The notes under the pieces are model-generated. The model worked only from the letters and a program-made list of their open reading frames with translations. It was not told the DNA's origin and made no database searches. A program made the translations under genes and the position numbers. 40,732 bases of DNA from JBMOKU01 sp049324315 (GTDB taxonomy: Bacteria > Bacillota > Clostridia > Peptostreptococcales > Thermotaleaceae). The stretch spans positions 1 to 40,732 of the forward strand of contig JBMOKU010000065.1 of the NCBI GenBank assembly GCA_049324315.1, given 5' to 3'. Positions 16,490 through 24,438 of the stretch are shown in pieces; position 1 is the first letter of the stretch, and each line of letters opens with the position of its first letter.

Positions 16490-16978
16490 ATGCAAGAAGC
16501 AATATTGGATAAAAATCTTTTTGTCAAAATTGATTCTATCATCGAAAGGTATCATACCAACAAGCATGATCTTGTGGGTATTTTACTGGAAACACAGGAC
16601 TTGATTCCTCAGCACTATATTCCAAGGGAAGTCGCCGCCTATATTGGTGAACAATTGTCCGTTCCTTTCAGCAAAGTTTACGACGTAATTTCATTCTACG
16701 CTGCATTATCTGAAAAGCCCAAGGCTAAACACGTGATTCAATTGTGCAAAAGCACAGTCTGCAGAGTAAATAAGTATCAAACAGTTCGTGAAGTATTGGA
16801 AAGTGAATTGGGAATTCGAATGGGTGAAACAACACCTGACGGTAAATTTGCCCTTGAATATAGCGCATGTTTTGGTGCATGCGACGTATCTCCATCATTC
16901 CGCATCGGTTCAGAAGTATATGGTCACTTAAATGAAACGAAAATTAAGGAAATCATAGAGAACTATAGGGGGGCGTAA
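16490..16978 (+). CDS. hydC: NuoE-like [2Fe-2S] subunit of NADH-linked hydrogenase (HydC)
   Basis: The 162-residue protein has the layout of NuoE/HydC: a helical N-terminal part (about 10-75) and a thioredoxin-like C-terminal domain binding one [2Fe-2S] cluster through LCKSTVCRV and YSACFGACDVSP (Cys-x4-Cys and Cys-x3-Cys). It passes electrons between the flavin subunit and HydA. The start ATG 16490 is seven bases after AAAGGAGA; an ATG 18 bases upstream overlaps that site. It is the first gene of a three-gene operon, one base from the next gene. Confidence 0.92.
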   Translation: MQEAILDKNLFVKIDSIIERYHTNKHDLVGILLETQDLIPQHYIPREVAAYIGEQLSVPFSKVYDVISFYAALSEKPKAKHVIQLCKSTVCRVNKYQTVREVLESELGIRMGETTPDGKFALEYSACFGACDVSPSFRIGSEVYGHLNETKIKEIIENYRGA

Positions 16979-16979
16979 C

Positions 16980-18245
16980 ATGGATAACACAGTAAGCTTT
17001 ATTTCGAAAAACTTTCAAAAGATCAATCCTGAATCCTTAGATGATTATGTTGCATCCGGCGGATTTGCGCCTCTTAGGAAAGCGCTTTCCTGGTCCTCAA
17101 CAGAAGTCATCGGAGAAGTAAAAAAATCAGGTATCCAAGGAAGAGGTGGGGCAGCCTACCCCACAGGCAAGAAATGGGAGCAAGCTTCACAAGTACCCGG
17201 ATCTCCAAAAGTCGTTATTTGCAATGCAGATGAAGGCGAGCCCGGCACATTCAAAGACCGCTACCTCTTGGAATATGATCCTCTTAAGATTGTTGAAGGT
17301 ATGACGATTGCAGCCTATGCCGTCGGTGCAACGGAGGGTTATATTTATATCCGGGAAGAATACAAAAAGCTGCAGGAACGCATGCGAAAAATGATTCAAG
17401 CAGCAGAAGAAAAGGGTTACTTAGGCAAGAATATACTGGGTTCTGACCTAACCTTCCATATTAAGGTGGTTTCAGGTGCGGGCGCTTATGTCTGTGGTGA
17501 AAACTCAACCTTGATTGAATCCATCGAAGGAAAGAGCGGAAGACCTCGTATCAAGCCTCCATATATCAAAGAAAAAGGGTTATTTGGTCTGCCAACCCTC
17601 GTCAATAACGTTGAAACCTTCAGTGTTATTCCCGTTATTTTCGAGTTGGGTGCAGAAGCATACAGCAAGTACGGCACCTCCTATAGTACCGGCACAAAAC
17701 TAGTCAGTGTTTCCGGTAATGTTAACAAACCTGGTGTGTATGAGATACCTTTTGGCCTCACACTTAGAGAAATCATTTATGATATTGCAGGTGGTATAAA
17801 GGATGGTAAGGATTTGAAATTTCTTCAATTGGGAGGCGCTTCCGGTGCGATCCTGCCTGCCAGCTTAATCGATATCAAATATACTTACGAAGATTTTGAC
17901 GCCCATGATATGAGCATCGGTTCCGGTGCCATCCTTGTGGCAGATGAAAGCAATAAAATTGTTGATTATATGAAGTCTGTCGGTGACTTCTTCCTCCATG
18001 AAAGCTGCGGAAAGTGTACACCTTGTAGAGAAGGCACCCGACAGCTGGCAAAAATCGTAAACCGTTTCGTTAACGGAACAGCCAGTGTTGAAGACTTTAA
18101 AACTGTTGAGAGATTTGCCAATGTGATGATGCACTGTGCTTTCTGCGGTCTTGGTAAAACAGCCCCGACGGCTTTACAATCCGCTATGAAGCATTTCCCC
18201 AATGAGTTTTACAGTCAAATCAACAAAGTTCATAAAATCGGCTAA
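16980..18245 (+). CDS. hydB: NuoF-like NADH/FMN subunit of hydrogenase (HydB, short form)
   Basis: This subunit oxidises or reduces NAD(H) through FMN and one [4Fe-4S] cluster. The 421-residue protein shows GRGGAAYPTGKKWE (about 54-67), CNADEGEPGTFKDR for FMN/NADH binding, GAGAYVCGENSTLIESIEGK, and the cluster motif SCGKCTPCREGTRQL with a fourth Cys in AFCGLGKTAP. It starts directly at the NuoF core. It lacks both the N-terminal thioredoxin-like [2Fe-2S] domain and the C-terminal ferredoxin domain found in the roughly 600-residue subunits of Thermotoga-type bifurcating enzymes. That makes simple NADH-dependent activity possible. Confidence 0.92.
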   Translation: MDNTVSFISKNFQKINPESLDDYVASGGFAPLRKALSWSSTEVIGEVKKSGIQGRGGAAYPTGKKWEQASQVPGSPKVVICNADEGEPGTFKDRYLLEYDPLKIVEGMTIAAYAVGATEGYIYIREEYKKLQERMRKMIQAAEEKGYLGKNILGSDLTFHIKVVSGAGAYVCGENSTLIESIEGKSGRPRIKPPYIKEKGLFGLPTLVNNVETFSVIPVIFELGAEAYSKYGTSYSTGTKLVSVSGNVNKPGVYEIPFGLTLREIIYDIAGGIKDGKDLKFLQLGGASGAILPASLIDIKYTYEDFDAHDMSIGSGAILVADESNKIVDYMKSVGDFFLHESCGKCTPCREGTRQLAKIVNRFVNGTASVEDFKTVERFANVMMHCAFCGLGKTAPTALQSAMKHFPNEFYSQINKVHKIG

Positions 18246-18272
18246 GCGCCGTAAGCTGAGAGGAGGTTTATG

Positions 18273-20054
18273 ATGAAAACGTGTACCCTTATAATAGATA
18301 ACAAACAAATAACCATTCCGGAAGGAACAACCATATTGGAAGCAGCAAAGCTGGTGAATATCAATATTCCTACCCTATGCTATCATCCTGACCAAACCAT
18401 AAAGGCCAATTGTAGAATATGTATGGTGGAAGTAAAGGGAAAAGGATCCCTGACAGCAGCCTGTTCTACCCCTGTATGGAACGGTGCAAATATTGATACC
18501 AATTCCAAACTGGTTAGAGATATGCAAAAAGGTGTATTAGAATTGATCTTGGCAAACCATCCACAAGACTGTTTGCGCTGTATCCGTAATGGAAAATGTG
18601 AATTGCAAAGCCTGTGTGAAAGATTCCATATTTCCAAGACAAATCTGGAAGATGTGGTTGAATCATTGGACATAGACGATTCCAGTCCGTCTATTGTTAG
18701 AGACCATAGAAAATGTATTAAATGCAATCGCTGTATTGAAGTATGCCAAGAAGTACAAGGTGTTGGCGTCCTCAGTCACGCTCACCGATCCACAAAGTAT
18801 AATATTACACCGGCCTATGAAGAAAAGCTGATGAATACCCTATGTGTATTCTGCGGACAGTGTTCTTCCGTTTGTCCTGTTGGCGCCATCTATGAAAAAG
18901 ATGATGTGGAAGAAGTATGGGAAGCCATTCACAATCCGGATAAGCATGTTATCGTCCAAGTGGCACCGGCTGTGAGAGTCAGTATAGGCGATGAATTTGG
19001 CCTGTCACCAGGTCAAAGAGTCACCGGCAAACTGGTAGGTGCTTTGCGAAGAATCGGCTTTGATAAAGTATTTGACACCGATTTTACTGCGGACCTAACG
19101 ATCATGGAAGAGGGAAGCGAGCTTCTACAGCGAGTGGGGAAAGGCGGCACCCTTCCAATGATTACTTCCTGCAGCCCCGGCTGGATTAATTATATCGAAG
19201 GTATGTATCCTCATTTACTGGATCATTTATCTACATGTAAGTCTCCTCAGCAAATGTTCGGTACCCTTTCTAAGACCTATTATGCAGAAAAAATGGGCAT
19301 CGACCCATCAAAGATATTTACCGTTTCCATCATGCCATGTACAGCGAAAAAATACGAAGCAGCCAGAAAAGAGATGGTCACCAATAATAACCGAGATGTG
19401 GATGTTGTTCTGACTACCCGGGAATTAGCCCGAATGATTAAATCTGCAAGTATTGATTTTGTTCATATTGATGAAGAAGAGTTTGATCTTCCTTTCGGTA
19501 TCACCACCGGCGCTGGTGTCATCTTTGGTGCAACCGGCGGTGTTATGGAAGCCGCACTGAGAAGCGTCTATGAGCTTGCTACAGGTACCGCGTTAAATAA
19601 TATTGAGTTCACAGGCGTTAGAGGCTTAGAAGGCATTAAAGAAGCCACTGTTGTCATTAATGATGTGCCTGTCAATGTGGCGGTAGCCCATGGACTCAGC
19701 AATGCCCAAAAACTATTGGAACAAATTGAAGCAGGAAAAAGTCCTTATGCCTTCATCGAAATCATGTGCTGTCCCGGAGGCTGTATCGGCGGCGGCGGTC
19801 AACCAATCGGATCAACCTTAGAAGTTAAGGACAAACGAATCCAGGGAATCTATGCCATTGATCAGGATATGCCGATCCGTAAATCTCATAAAAACCCTGC
19901 TGTTCTTAAACTGTATGAAGAATATCTGGGTTCACCGCTGGGCCACAAATCTCATAAGCTCCTCCATACCACTTATCGCCCCAGAAAGAGGGAATTGGAT
20001 TATTTAGATCTTGCTGATGAGAATTGTCCGGAATGTGCAACAGCGGTAGAATAA
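18273..20054 (+). CDS. hydA: [FeFe] hydrogenase catalytic subunit HydA
   Basis: A 593-residue hydrogenase with the M3-type set of clusters: N-terminal [2Fe-2S] (Cys36, Cys47, Cys50, Cys64), a His-ligated [4Fe-4S] (His96, Cys100, Cys103, Cys109), two ferredoxin-type [4Fe-4S] (Cys148-158 and Cys191-201), and the H-cluster motifs TSCSPGW (298-304), MPCTAKKYE (354-362) and MCCPGGCIGGGGQP (498-511). L1 has Ser301 in place of one cysteine of the common CC pair. A C-terminal small-subunit-like domain is present (about 535-593). ATG 18273 is preferred over ATG 18270 because of its six-base distance from AGGAGG. No maturation genes are nearby, so HydEFG must be elsewhere. Confidence 0.94.
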   Translation: MKTCTLIIDNKQITIPEGTTILEAAKLVNINIPTLCYHPDQTIKANCRICMVEVKGKGSLTAACSTPVWNGANIDTNSKLVRDMQKGVLELILANHPQDCLRCIRNGKCELQSLCERFHISKTNLEDVVESLDIDDSSPSIVRDHRKCIKCNRCIEVCQEVQGVGVLSHAHRSTKYNITPAYEEKLMNTLCVFCGQCSSVCPVGAIYEKDDVEEVWEAIHNPDKHVIVQVAPAVRVSIGDEFGLSPGQRVTGKLVGALRRIGFDKVFDTDFTADLTIMEEGSELLQRVGKGGTLPMITSCSPGWINYIEGMYPHLLDHLSTCKSPQQMFGTLSKTYYAEKMGIDPSKIFTVSIMPCTAKKYEAARKEMVTNNNRDVDVVLTTRELARMIKSASIDFVHIDEEEFDLPFGITTGAGVIFGATGGVMEAALRSVYELATGTALNNIEFTGVRGLEGIKEATVVINDVPVNVAVAHGLSNAQKLLEQIEAGKSPYAFIEIMCCPGGCIGGGGQPIGSTLEVKDKRIQGIYAIDQDMPIRKSHKNPAVLKLYEEYLGSPLGHKSHKLLHTTYRPRKRELDYLDLADENCPECATAVE

Positions 20055-20070
20055 TATCGTGAATGAGACG

Positions 20071-20205
20071 TAGGGGCGCCCATTGGGCGTCCGCAGGGAA
20101 TTCCGCCGTTACGTCCGCTACGCCACGGGGACAGTTCCATCGTTTTCCCTTCGGTCCTTCGCTACGCTTCGGAAACGCTCGAACCGTCCCCATGGCTCCG
20201 CTTTA
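20071..20205 (+). repeat. GGGGACAGTTC-type hairpin repeat, copy 2, with extra inverted repeat
   Basis: GGGGACAGTTCC (20127-20138) and GAACCGTCCCC (20181-20191) are inverted arms; the inner TTTTCC/GGAAA also pairs. The tail CATGGCTCCGCT equals that of copy 1 (16061-16150) in the same orientation. A smaller GC-rich hairpin, GGGCGCCCATTGGGCGTCC, precedes it (about 20074-20092). With copy 1 it brackets the hydrogenase operon. Confidence 0.65.
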
Positions 20206-20218
20206 AAAACACAGTGTC

Positions 20219-20293
20219 GTAGGGGCGGACGACTCTGTCCGCCCGTAATGCTGCAATTTATCAATTCGGGTGGACAGGGTCGTCCACCCCTAC
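20219..20293. repeat. Long imperfect inverted repeat (GTAGGGGCGGACGAC type)
   Basis: A left arm of about 27 bases starting GTAGGGGCGGACGACTCTG and a right arm ending CGTCCACCCCTAC (20281-20293) pair with about four mismatches around a 20-base AT-rich loop. It is GC-rich compared with its surroundings and looks like an inserted repeat. The 341-bp gap 20055-20395 thus consists of the copy-2 hairpin repeat, this repeat and the terminator at 20339-20374. Confidence 0.65.
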
Positions 20294-20338
20294 AGTTATG
20301 TTACCCACAGAAATTTTGCCAAGGCTGTCCCTAAATGA

Positions 20339-20374
20339 TTAAAAAGCCAGTATCTGCGCAGGGTACTGGCTTTC
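20339..20374 (-). terminator. Terminator between hydrogenase and chemoreceptor genes
   Basis: AAAGCCAGTA (20343-20352) and TACTGGCTTT (20364-20373) pair perfectly. On the minus strand the stem is followed by TTTTTAATCATTT, so it serves the chemoreceptor gene. It may also stop transcription from the left. Confidence 0.8.
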
Positions 20375-20395
20375 TATTTTATCGCGTTATGAACT

Positions 20396-22306
20396 TTAAC
20401 TGTTAGACACTTCTCGAATGACGTCATAATATTTATCGTCGTTTTCTATAAATTCCGTAAATATCGAATGGGAAAGCAGCTTTTTCCCTTCCGGGGTATT
20501 TTTTAGATGTAAGAATCCATTCTTCAATTTTTCTTTCCATTCCGTAGGAATATTAGGATTTACGGCAATTGCATCGGCAGGGATAGGTTCTGTTTTGGCA
20601 ATGACTTTCAGCTCGTCCGTCTTTATCCCCTGTTGTCTCGCAACCTCTATGCCCACATCATAGGTAGCGCCGCCATCAATGGTACCATTAATGACCGCCT
20701 CGATGACATGGTTATGACTTCCCAGGTATTGCGTCTCTCGAAAAATCTGATCTGGGTTCAGTTTTTCCTTCTTTAACAGATATCGGGGGTATACATATCC
20801 TGATGTTGACTTTTGGTCAACATATCCAAAAACCTTGTTTTTAAAATCCCTGAGCTGCTGTATCGGTCGGTCCTTTCTGGTCACAATGCATCCATGATAA
20901 AAAGATTGTCCATGAATCACAGCCATGGCAATGGGCTCGGTATTCATTTTATTCCTTGCATTGACATAGGCAAAGGGTGAGAACCATCCCACATCCACAA
21001 TATTGTTAAGCATGGCTTCCGATAGGGCATTATAATCTTGAACGATAATCGTTCTTGCTTTAAATCCAGCCTGTTTTGCCGCTTCCTGTATAATACTGAA
21101 ATATTGCTTTCTCAACTCCGGTGAAGCAATAGGATTGATGCCAAAGAAAATTTCGTTGTCTGATTTATATTGTACCGCTGTTTTTTGTAGGTGGAAGGCT
21201 AAATCTCCCAGTTCCTGGGCAAAGCGTCCTATCTCTTGATTGACTGAAAGCTGATGTCTTATAGATTCCATGGTGGAACGGCTAACATCTTTTGAACTGT
21301 TTGCCACACTTGATATACCTTGAGCAGAGGAAGATATTCTCTCTCCAGTCCGGGCTTGGGTATCGGAGGTTTCGAACAAGATTTGAACGGCTTTTTCGAT
21401 ATCGAGCATTTTGCTCTCGATCTGCTGAAGGGCTAATGTAGATTTTTGTGATATCTCACCAACGCCGGAGATTTTACTCAAATTCCCTTCAAAGACCTCA
21501 TTTACCTTTTCAATTCTTGCACCGATGGAACCAACCACATCTTTTATCTCGTTGGTTAACAGCGTACTTTGATCCGACAGCTTCCTGATTTCATCAGCCA
21601 CCACAGAAAAACCTTTTCCTGCACTACCTGCCCGTGCAGCCTCTATGGCAGCATTTAATGCCAATAGATTTGTTTGCCTGGCGATATTTTCGATGTTGGC
21701 AAGAAATTGGCTGATTTGATAGGTAATAGGCTTAAGCTCGTCCATCATACCGGTTGAATCTTGAAGTTCTTTAGCCAACTGGAGAAGCAGATCATTGGAT
21801 ATCCCGATGGTGTTTTTGCTCCGTTTAACCAGTTCAAGAGAATCCTTAGAAAAGGACATCATGCTGGCAGCACCCTCACTGGCCATGTGGGAGGCTGCTG
21901 CCCACTGTTGAATCCCTGCATTTACTTCATCCGTTGCCACAGCTGTAGCTGTTACATTTTCCAGCATATGATCTGCCAGGGTTTGCAGTTTTTCTGCATC
22001 CTCAATATTTTTTTTGGATAAATTGATTAATGTCTGTGCTGTAATAGCCAGACCTTCAGAAATCTCTAGGAGGTTATCTCCTTTCGTTTCCTTCTTTTCC
22101 CGGGTGCTTTGGATAAATCCCAGTTCTTCTTTTCCTGGTATCTGCTCTTTTTTACACAAGGCTGTGAAATACACTAGCCCAGGGCCTATCAAGAGAGCAG
22201 CAAAGACCCAAAGCCCTTTGTATGGCAAGGGGAAAGTCGTTAAACCCCAAGCCAATAGTACATTTACAATCATCAGACTCATGAATAGCTTTTCTTTTGT
22301 TCTCAT
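20396..22306 (-). CDS. Chemoreceptor with C-terminal phosphonate-binding-protein-like domain
   Basis: From the ATG at 22306 (AGAAGGGATG upstream; an in-frame GTG at 22327 lacks a site) the protein has 636 residues. Domains in order: basic N-terminus, two closely spaced membrane helices (about 8-25 and 29-50) with a short loop, an MCP signalling domain (about 80-375, hallmark IARQTNLLALNAAIEAARAG and GFSVVADEIRKLSDQS), and a C-terminal domain of about 250 residues resembling PhnD-type substrate-binding proteins (FFGINPIASPELRKQYFSII, VDVGWFSPFAYVNARN, GYVDQKSTSGYVYPRYLL, GGATYDVG). With a hairpin membrane anchor both ends face the cytoplasm, so the binding domain appears to sense an internal ligand. 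It signals to CheA/CheW. No ABC transporter genes are adjacent. Confidence 0.85.
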   Translation of the reverse strand: MRTKEKLFMSLMIVNVLLAWGLTTFPLPYKGLWVFAALLIGPGLVYFTALCKKEQIPGKEELGFIQSTREKKETKGDNLLEISEGLAITAQTLINLSKKNIEDAEKLQTLADHMLENVTATAVATDEVNAGIQQWAAASHMASEGAASMMSFSKDSLELVKRSKNTIGISNDLLLQLAKELQDSTGMMDELKPITYQISQFLANIENIARQTNLLALNAAIEAARAGSAGKGFSVVADEIRKLSDQSTLLTNEIKDVVGSIGARIEKVNEVFEGNLSKISGVGEISQKSTLALQQIESKMLDIEKAVQILFETSDTQARTGERISSSAQGISSVANSSKDVSRSTMESIRHQLSVNQEIGRFAQELGDLAFHLQKTAVQYKSDNEIFFGINPIASPELRKQYFSIIQEAAKQAGFKARTIIVQDYNALSEAMLNNIVDVGWFSPFAYVNARNKMNTEPIAMAVIHGQSFYHGCIVTRKDRPIQQLRDFKNKVFGYVDQKSTSGYVYPRYLLKKEKLNPDQIFRETQYLGSHNHVIEAVINGTIDGGATYDVGIEVARQQGIKTDELKVIAKTEPIPADAIAVNPNIPTEWKEKLKNGFLHLKNTPEGKKLLSHSIFTEFIENDDKYYDVIREVSNS

Positions 22307-22375
22307 ATCATCCCTTCTTTTCCCCACGAGATTATTACCCCCCTGGTAATATTCATAACCATCTCTACGTTTTAA

Positions 22376-22620
22376 TATAGATATGGAACAGTAAAGATTG
22401 ATTTTCCTTTAAATATGTTCTTTTGCGAAGATTAGACTTCTATTTGGTTAGAAGTTAGAGGTTAGAAGTTTCAGGGTCGATCTTCTAAGCTTAAAGACTC
22501 AAAAGATAGACATAAAGCCTCTAACATCTAACTTCTAACGTCTAACCATATGAATCACAATTCTTTGATTGGAAAATGATTTACAGATGAACATTAAATT
22601 TTTATGATTCCACATCTATA
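22376..22620 (-). mobile_element. MITE-like element with terminal inverted repeats, copy B
   Basis: About 245 bp, inverted relative to copy A (124-377). Its right end ATGATTCCACATCTATA (22604-22620) equals the reverse complement of copy A's left end exactly; its left end TATAGATATGGAAC (22376-22389) has diverged by a few bases. The TTAGA-rich core, including the tract around CTTTATGTCTATCTTTTGAG (reverse strand), is nearly the same as in copy A. It fills most of the 333-bp gap 22307-22639. The gap also holds an ATTACC/GGTAAT inverted repeat (22334-22350) just before the chemoreceptor start. Confidence 0.65.
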
Positions 22621-22639
22621 ACCATCTAGCCCTATGTTT

Positions 22640-24061
22640 TTAATCTACAATATTATATTTCCTTGCTTTAAATGCTATAGTTTTATGCGTTACCCCCAGC
22701 GCTTTCCCCGCTGCATTGAAACTGCCGAATCGTTCAATGGCATATTTAATGATTTCCCTTTCATATTCTTCCAAGGTAGCGATTTCACCACTGCCATTCA
22801 GATTAATTAATGTACCTTCCGATGCGGTATGATAATGAAATTCGTATAAGTTGGATATATAGGAAGGGATATCTTGAAGATTGATTTCCTCTCCATCCGT
22901 AAGGGCAATCAGTCTTTCCATGAGGTTTTCCAATTCTCGAACATTTCCCGGCCAATCATATTTGCAGAAACAAGTTTCAACCTCCGGCGCCACACCTTTT
23001 ACTTCCGTCCCTAGCTTTTCATTCTTTTTTTCGATAAAATAACGGATAAGCAGAGGAATATCTTCTTTGCGCTCCCTTAGAGACGGCAAGTGAATAGGGA
23101 TGACATTTAATCGATAATATAAGTCCTCCCGAAACGCCCCTTGTTCAATCAATTCCTCCAGATTCCGATTCGTTGCAGCTACCACTCTGACATCACATTT
23201 GATGGTTTCCTCTCCTCCAACCCGCTCAAATTCCTTTTCCTGTAAAACTCTCAATAGTTTTACCTGCATCTCCACAGGCATATCACCGATCTCATCCAGG
23301 AAAATCGTCCCCCCGTTAGCCTGCTCAAACTTCCCGATTTTTCTCCGCACAGCTCCGGTAAAAGATCCCTGCTCATGGCCAAAAAGCTCTGACTCTAATA
23401 GCGTAGCCGGTATAGAACCGCAGTTAACTTTGACAAAGGGCTTTTTTGTCCTTGTACTTGAGTAATGGATTGCTTGGGCTACCAATTCTTTTCCCGTACC
23501 ACTCTCTCCACGAATAAGTACCGTGGAAGAGGTTTTGGCAGATTTTTGTGCAACCAAAAGTGCTTTCTCCATAACCTTGCTTTTACCAATAATTTGTTTA
23601 AATGTATGATCTAGTTTTTGTGGATTTCCTTCCTGTGGAACGGATATGGTTATGATCTTATCCTCGGCAGACCCATCACTGGTTTTTGATTCCTCTCTGT
23701 AGATGGCAATCACACCTTTAAAGACCTCATTTTGAAATATGGGTGAGGCAGCAACACTGATGTGATTCGTACCGATATATACGCTGAGGCTGCCTTTTAT
23801 AGGTCTTTTCTTTCTATATGCCGTCAGAATCACTTCATCGTTATGGGTATGAAATATACTCTTGCCGATTTCACTATGTCCGCTGATACGGAGCAATCTC
23901 CCATATGCCCGATTGACATAGGCAATTGTCCCTGATTCATTGATAATACAGACACCGTCATCAATATCATCAAAGAGTTCGTTATAGCTGTAATTGTTCA
24001 ACTCTTTTTGTCCAACTCTCCTTTTCCCGTCGATCATTGTGACTGTCGCATACCTCACCAT
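22640..24061 (-). CDS. PAS-AAA+-HTH sigma-54-dependent activator with GSFTGA loop
   Basis: A 473-residue enhancer-binding protein. Domains: PAS (about 25-130, NELFDDIDDGVCIINESGTI), linker, AAA+ sigma-54 interaction domain (about 155-390, Walker A GESGTGKELVAQAIH, loop ELFGHEQGSFTGA, Walker B GGTIFLDEIGDM, RLNVIPIHLPSLRER, YDWPGNVRELENL) and a C-terminal HTH (SFNAAGKALGVTHKTIAFKARKY). The sigma-54 contact loop reads GSFTGA instead of GAFTGA, a known minor variant. It lies 14 bp after the DUF1667 gene in the same direction, so it probably belongs to the glycerol-3-phosphate operon. I found no sigma-54 promoter in front of that operon; its targets are unknown. ATG 24061 or the GTG after it may be the start. 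Confidence 0.9.
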   Translation of the reverse strand: MVRYATVTMIDGKRRVGQKELNNYSYNELFDDIDDGVCIINESGTIAYVNRAYGRLLRISGHSEIGKSIFHTHNDEVILTAYRKKRPIKGSLSVYIGTNHISVAASPIFQNEVFKGVIAIYREESKTSDGSAEDKIITISVPQEGNPQKLDHTFKQIIGKSKVMEKALLVAQKSAKTSSTVLIRGESGTGKELVAQAIHYSSTRTKKPFVKVNCGSIPATLLESELFGHEQGSFTGAVRRKIGKFEQANGGTIFLDEIGDMPVEMQVKLLRVLQEKEFERVGGEETIKCDVRVVAATNRNLEELIEQGAFREDLYYRLNVIPIHLPSLRERKEDIPLLIRYFIEKKNEKLGTEVKGVAPEVETCFCKYDWPGNVRELENLMERLIALTDGEEINLQDIPSYISNLYEFHYHTASEGTLINLNGSGEIATLEEYEREIIKYAIERFGSFNAAGKALGVTHKTIAFKARKYNIVD

Positions 24062-24075
24062 TATCCCTCCGTTTC

Positions 24076-24438
24076 CTACATGCTTCTGGAAGCAATAATA
24101 TTCACACCCGTGTTAAAAACATTTTCTATAATGATCTGACCCATTTTTATAGGTCCTTGTAATTCTATGGTATCTAGCATCCGCATACATTCGAATATCT
24201 TCTCTTTTGGGATAGCGCCATCTGTTCTGACAGGCAATCTGTTCAATAGCGCTTCCTTTATTCTTACGGTACTGGTAAGTACCCTCGTAGGATTTACTAA
24301 CTCTTTGATACCATAATCTTCTCCTCTTTTGCAGCTGTTTCCCGTTACCTGATAACCTTTCGGATGGTTGGCATCTTCAACTAAAGTCAAACGGCAGCCG
24401 AGGGGACATACAATACATACAATCTCTCTCTTTTCCAT
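24076..24438 (-). CDS. DUF1667 protein, partner of GlpA-type dehydrogenase
   Basis: A 120-residue protein with an N-terminal cysteine cluster, VCIVCPLGCRLTLVE and GNSCKRGEDYG (Cys8, Cys11, Cys15, Cys36), like the metal-binding start of molybdopterin oxidoreductases, and a C-terminal part ending IENVFNTGVNIIASR. This pattern is DUF1667. Members are usually encoded beside GlpA-like and FAD/NAD oxidoreductase genes, as here, where it directly abuts the oxidoreductase (no gap). An Fe-S or zinc site for electron transfer is likely; its role has to be inferred from context. Confidence 0.85.
   Translation of the reverse strand: MEKREIVCIVCPLGCRLTLVEDANHPKGYQVTGNSCKRGEDYGIKELVNPTRVLTSTVRIKEALLNRLPVRTDGAIPKEKIFECMRMLDTIELQGPIKMGQIIIENVFNTGVNIIASRSM

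Noticed and set aside
22334..22350. ATTACC/GGTAAT inverted repeat before the chemoreceptor gene
   Set aside because: Short arms and a single occurrence; noted only as part of the gap description. No sigma-D type promoter was seen.
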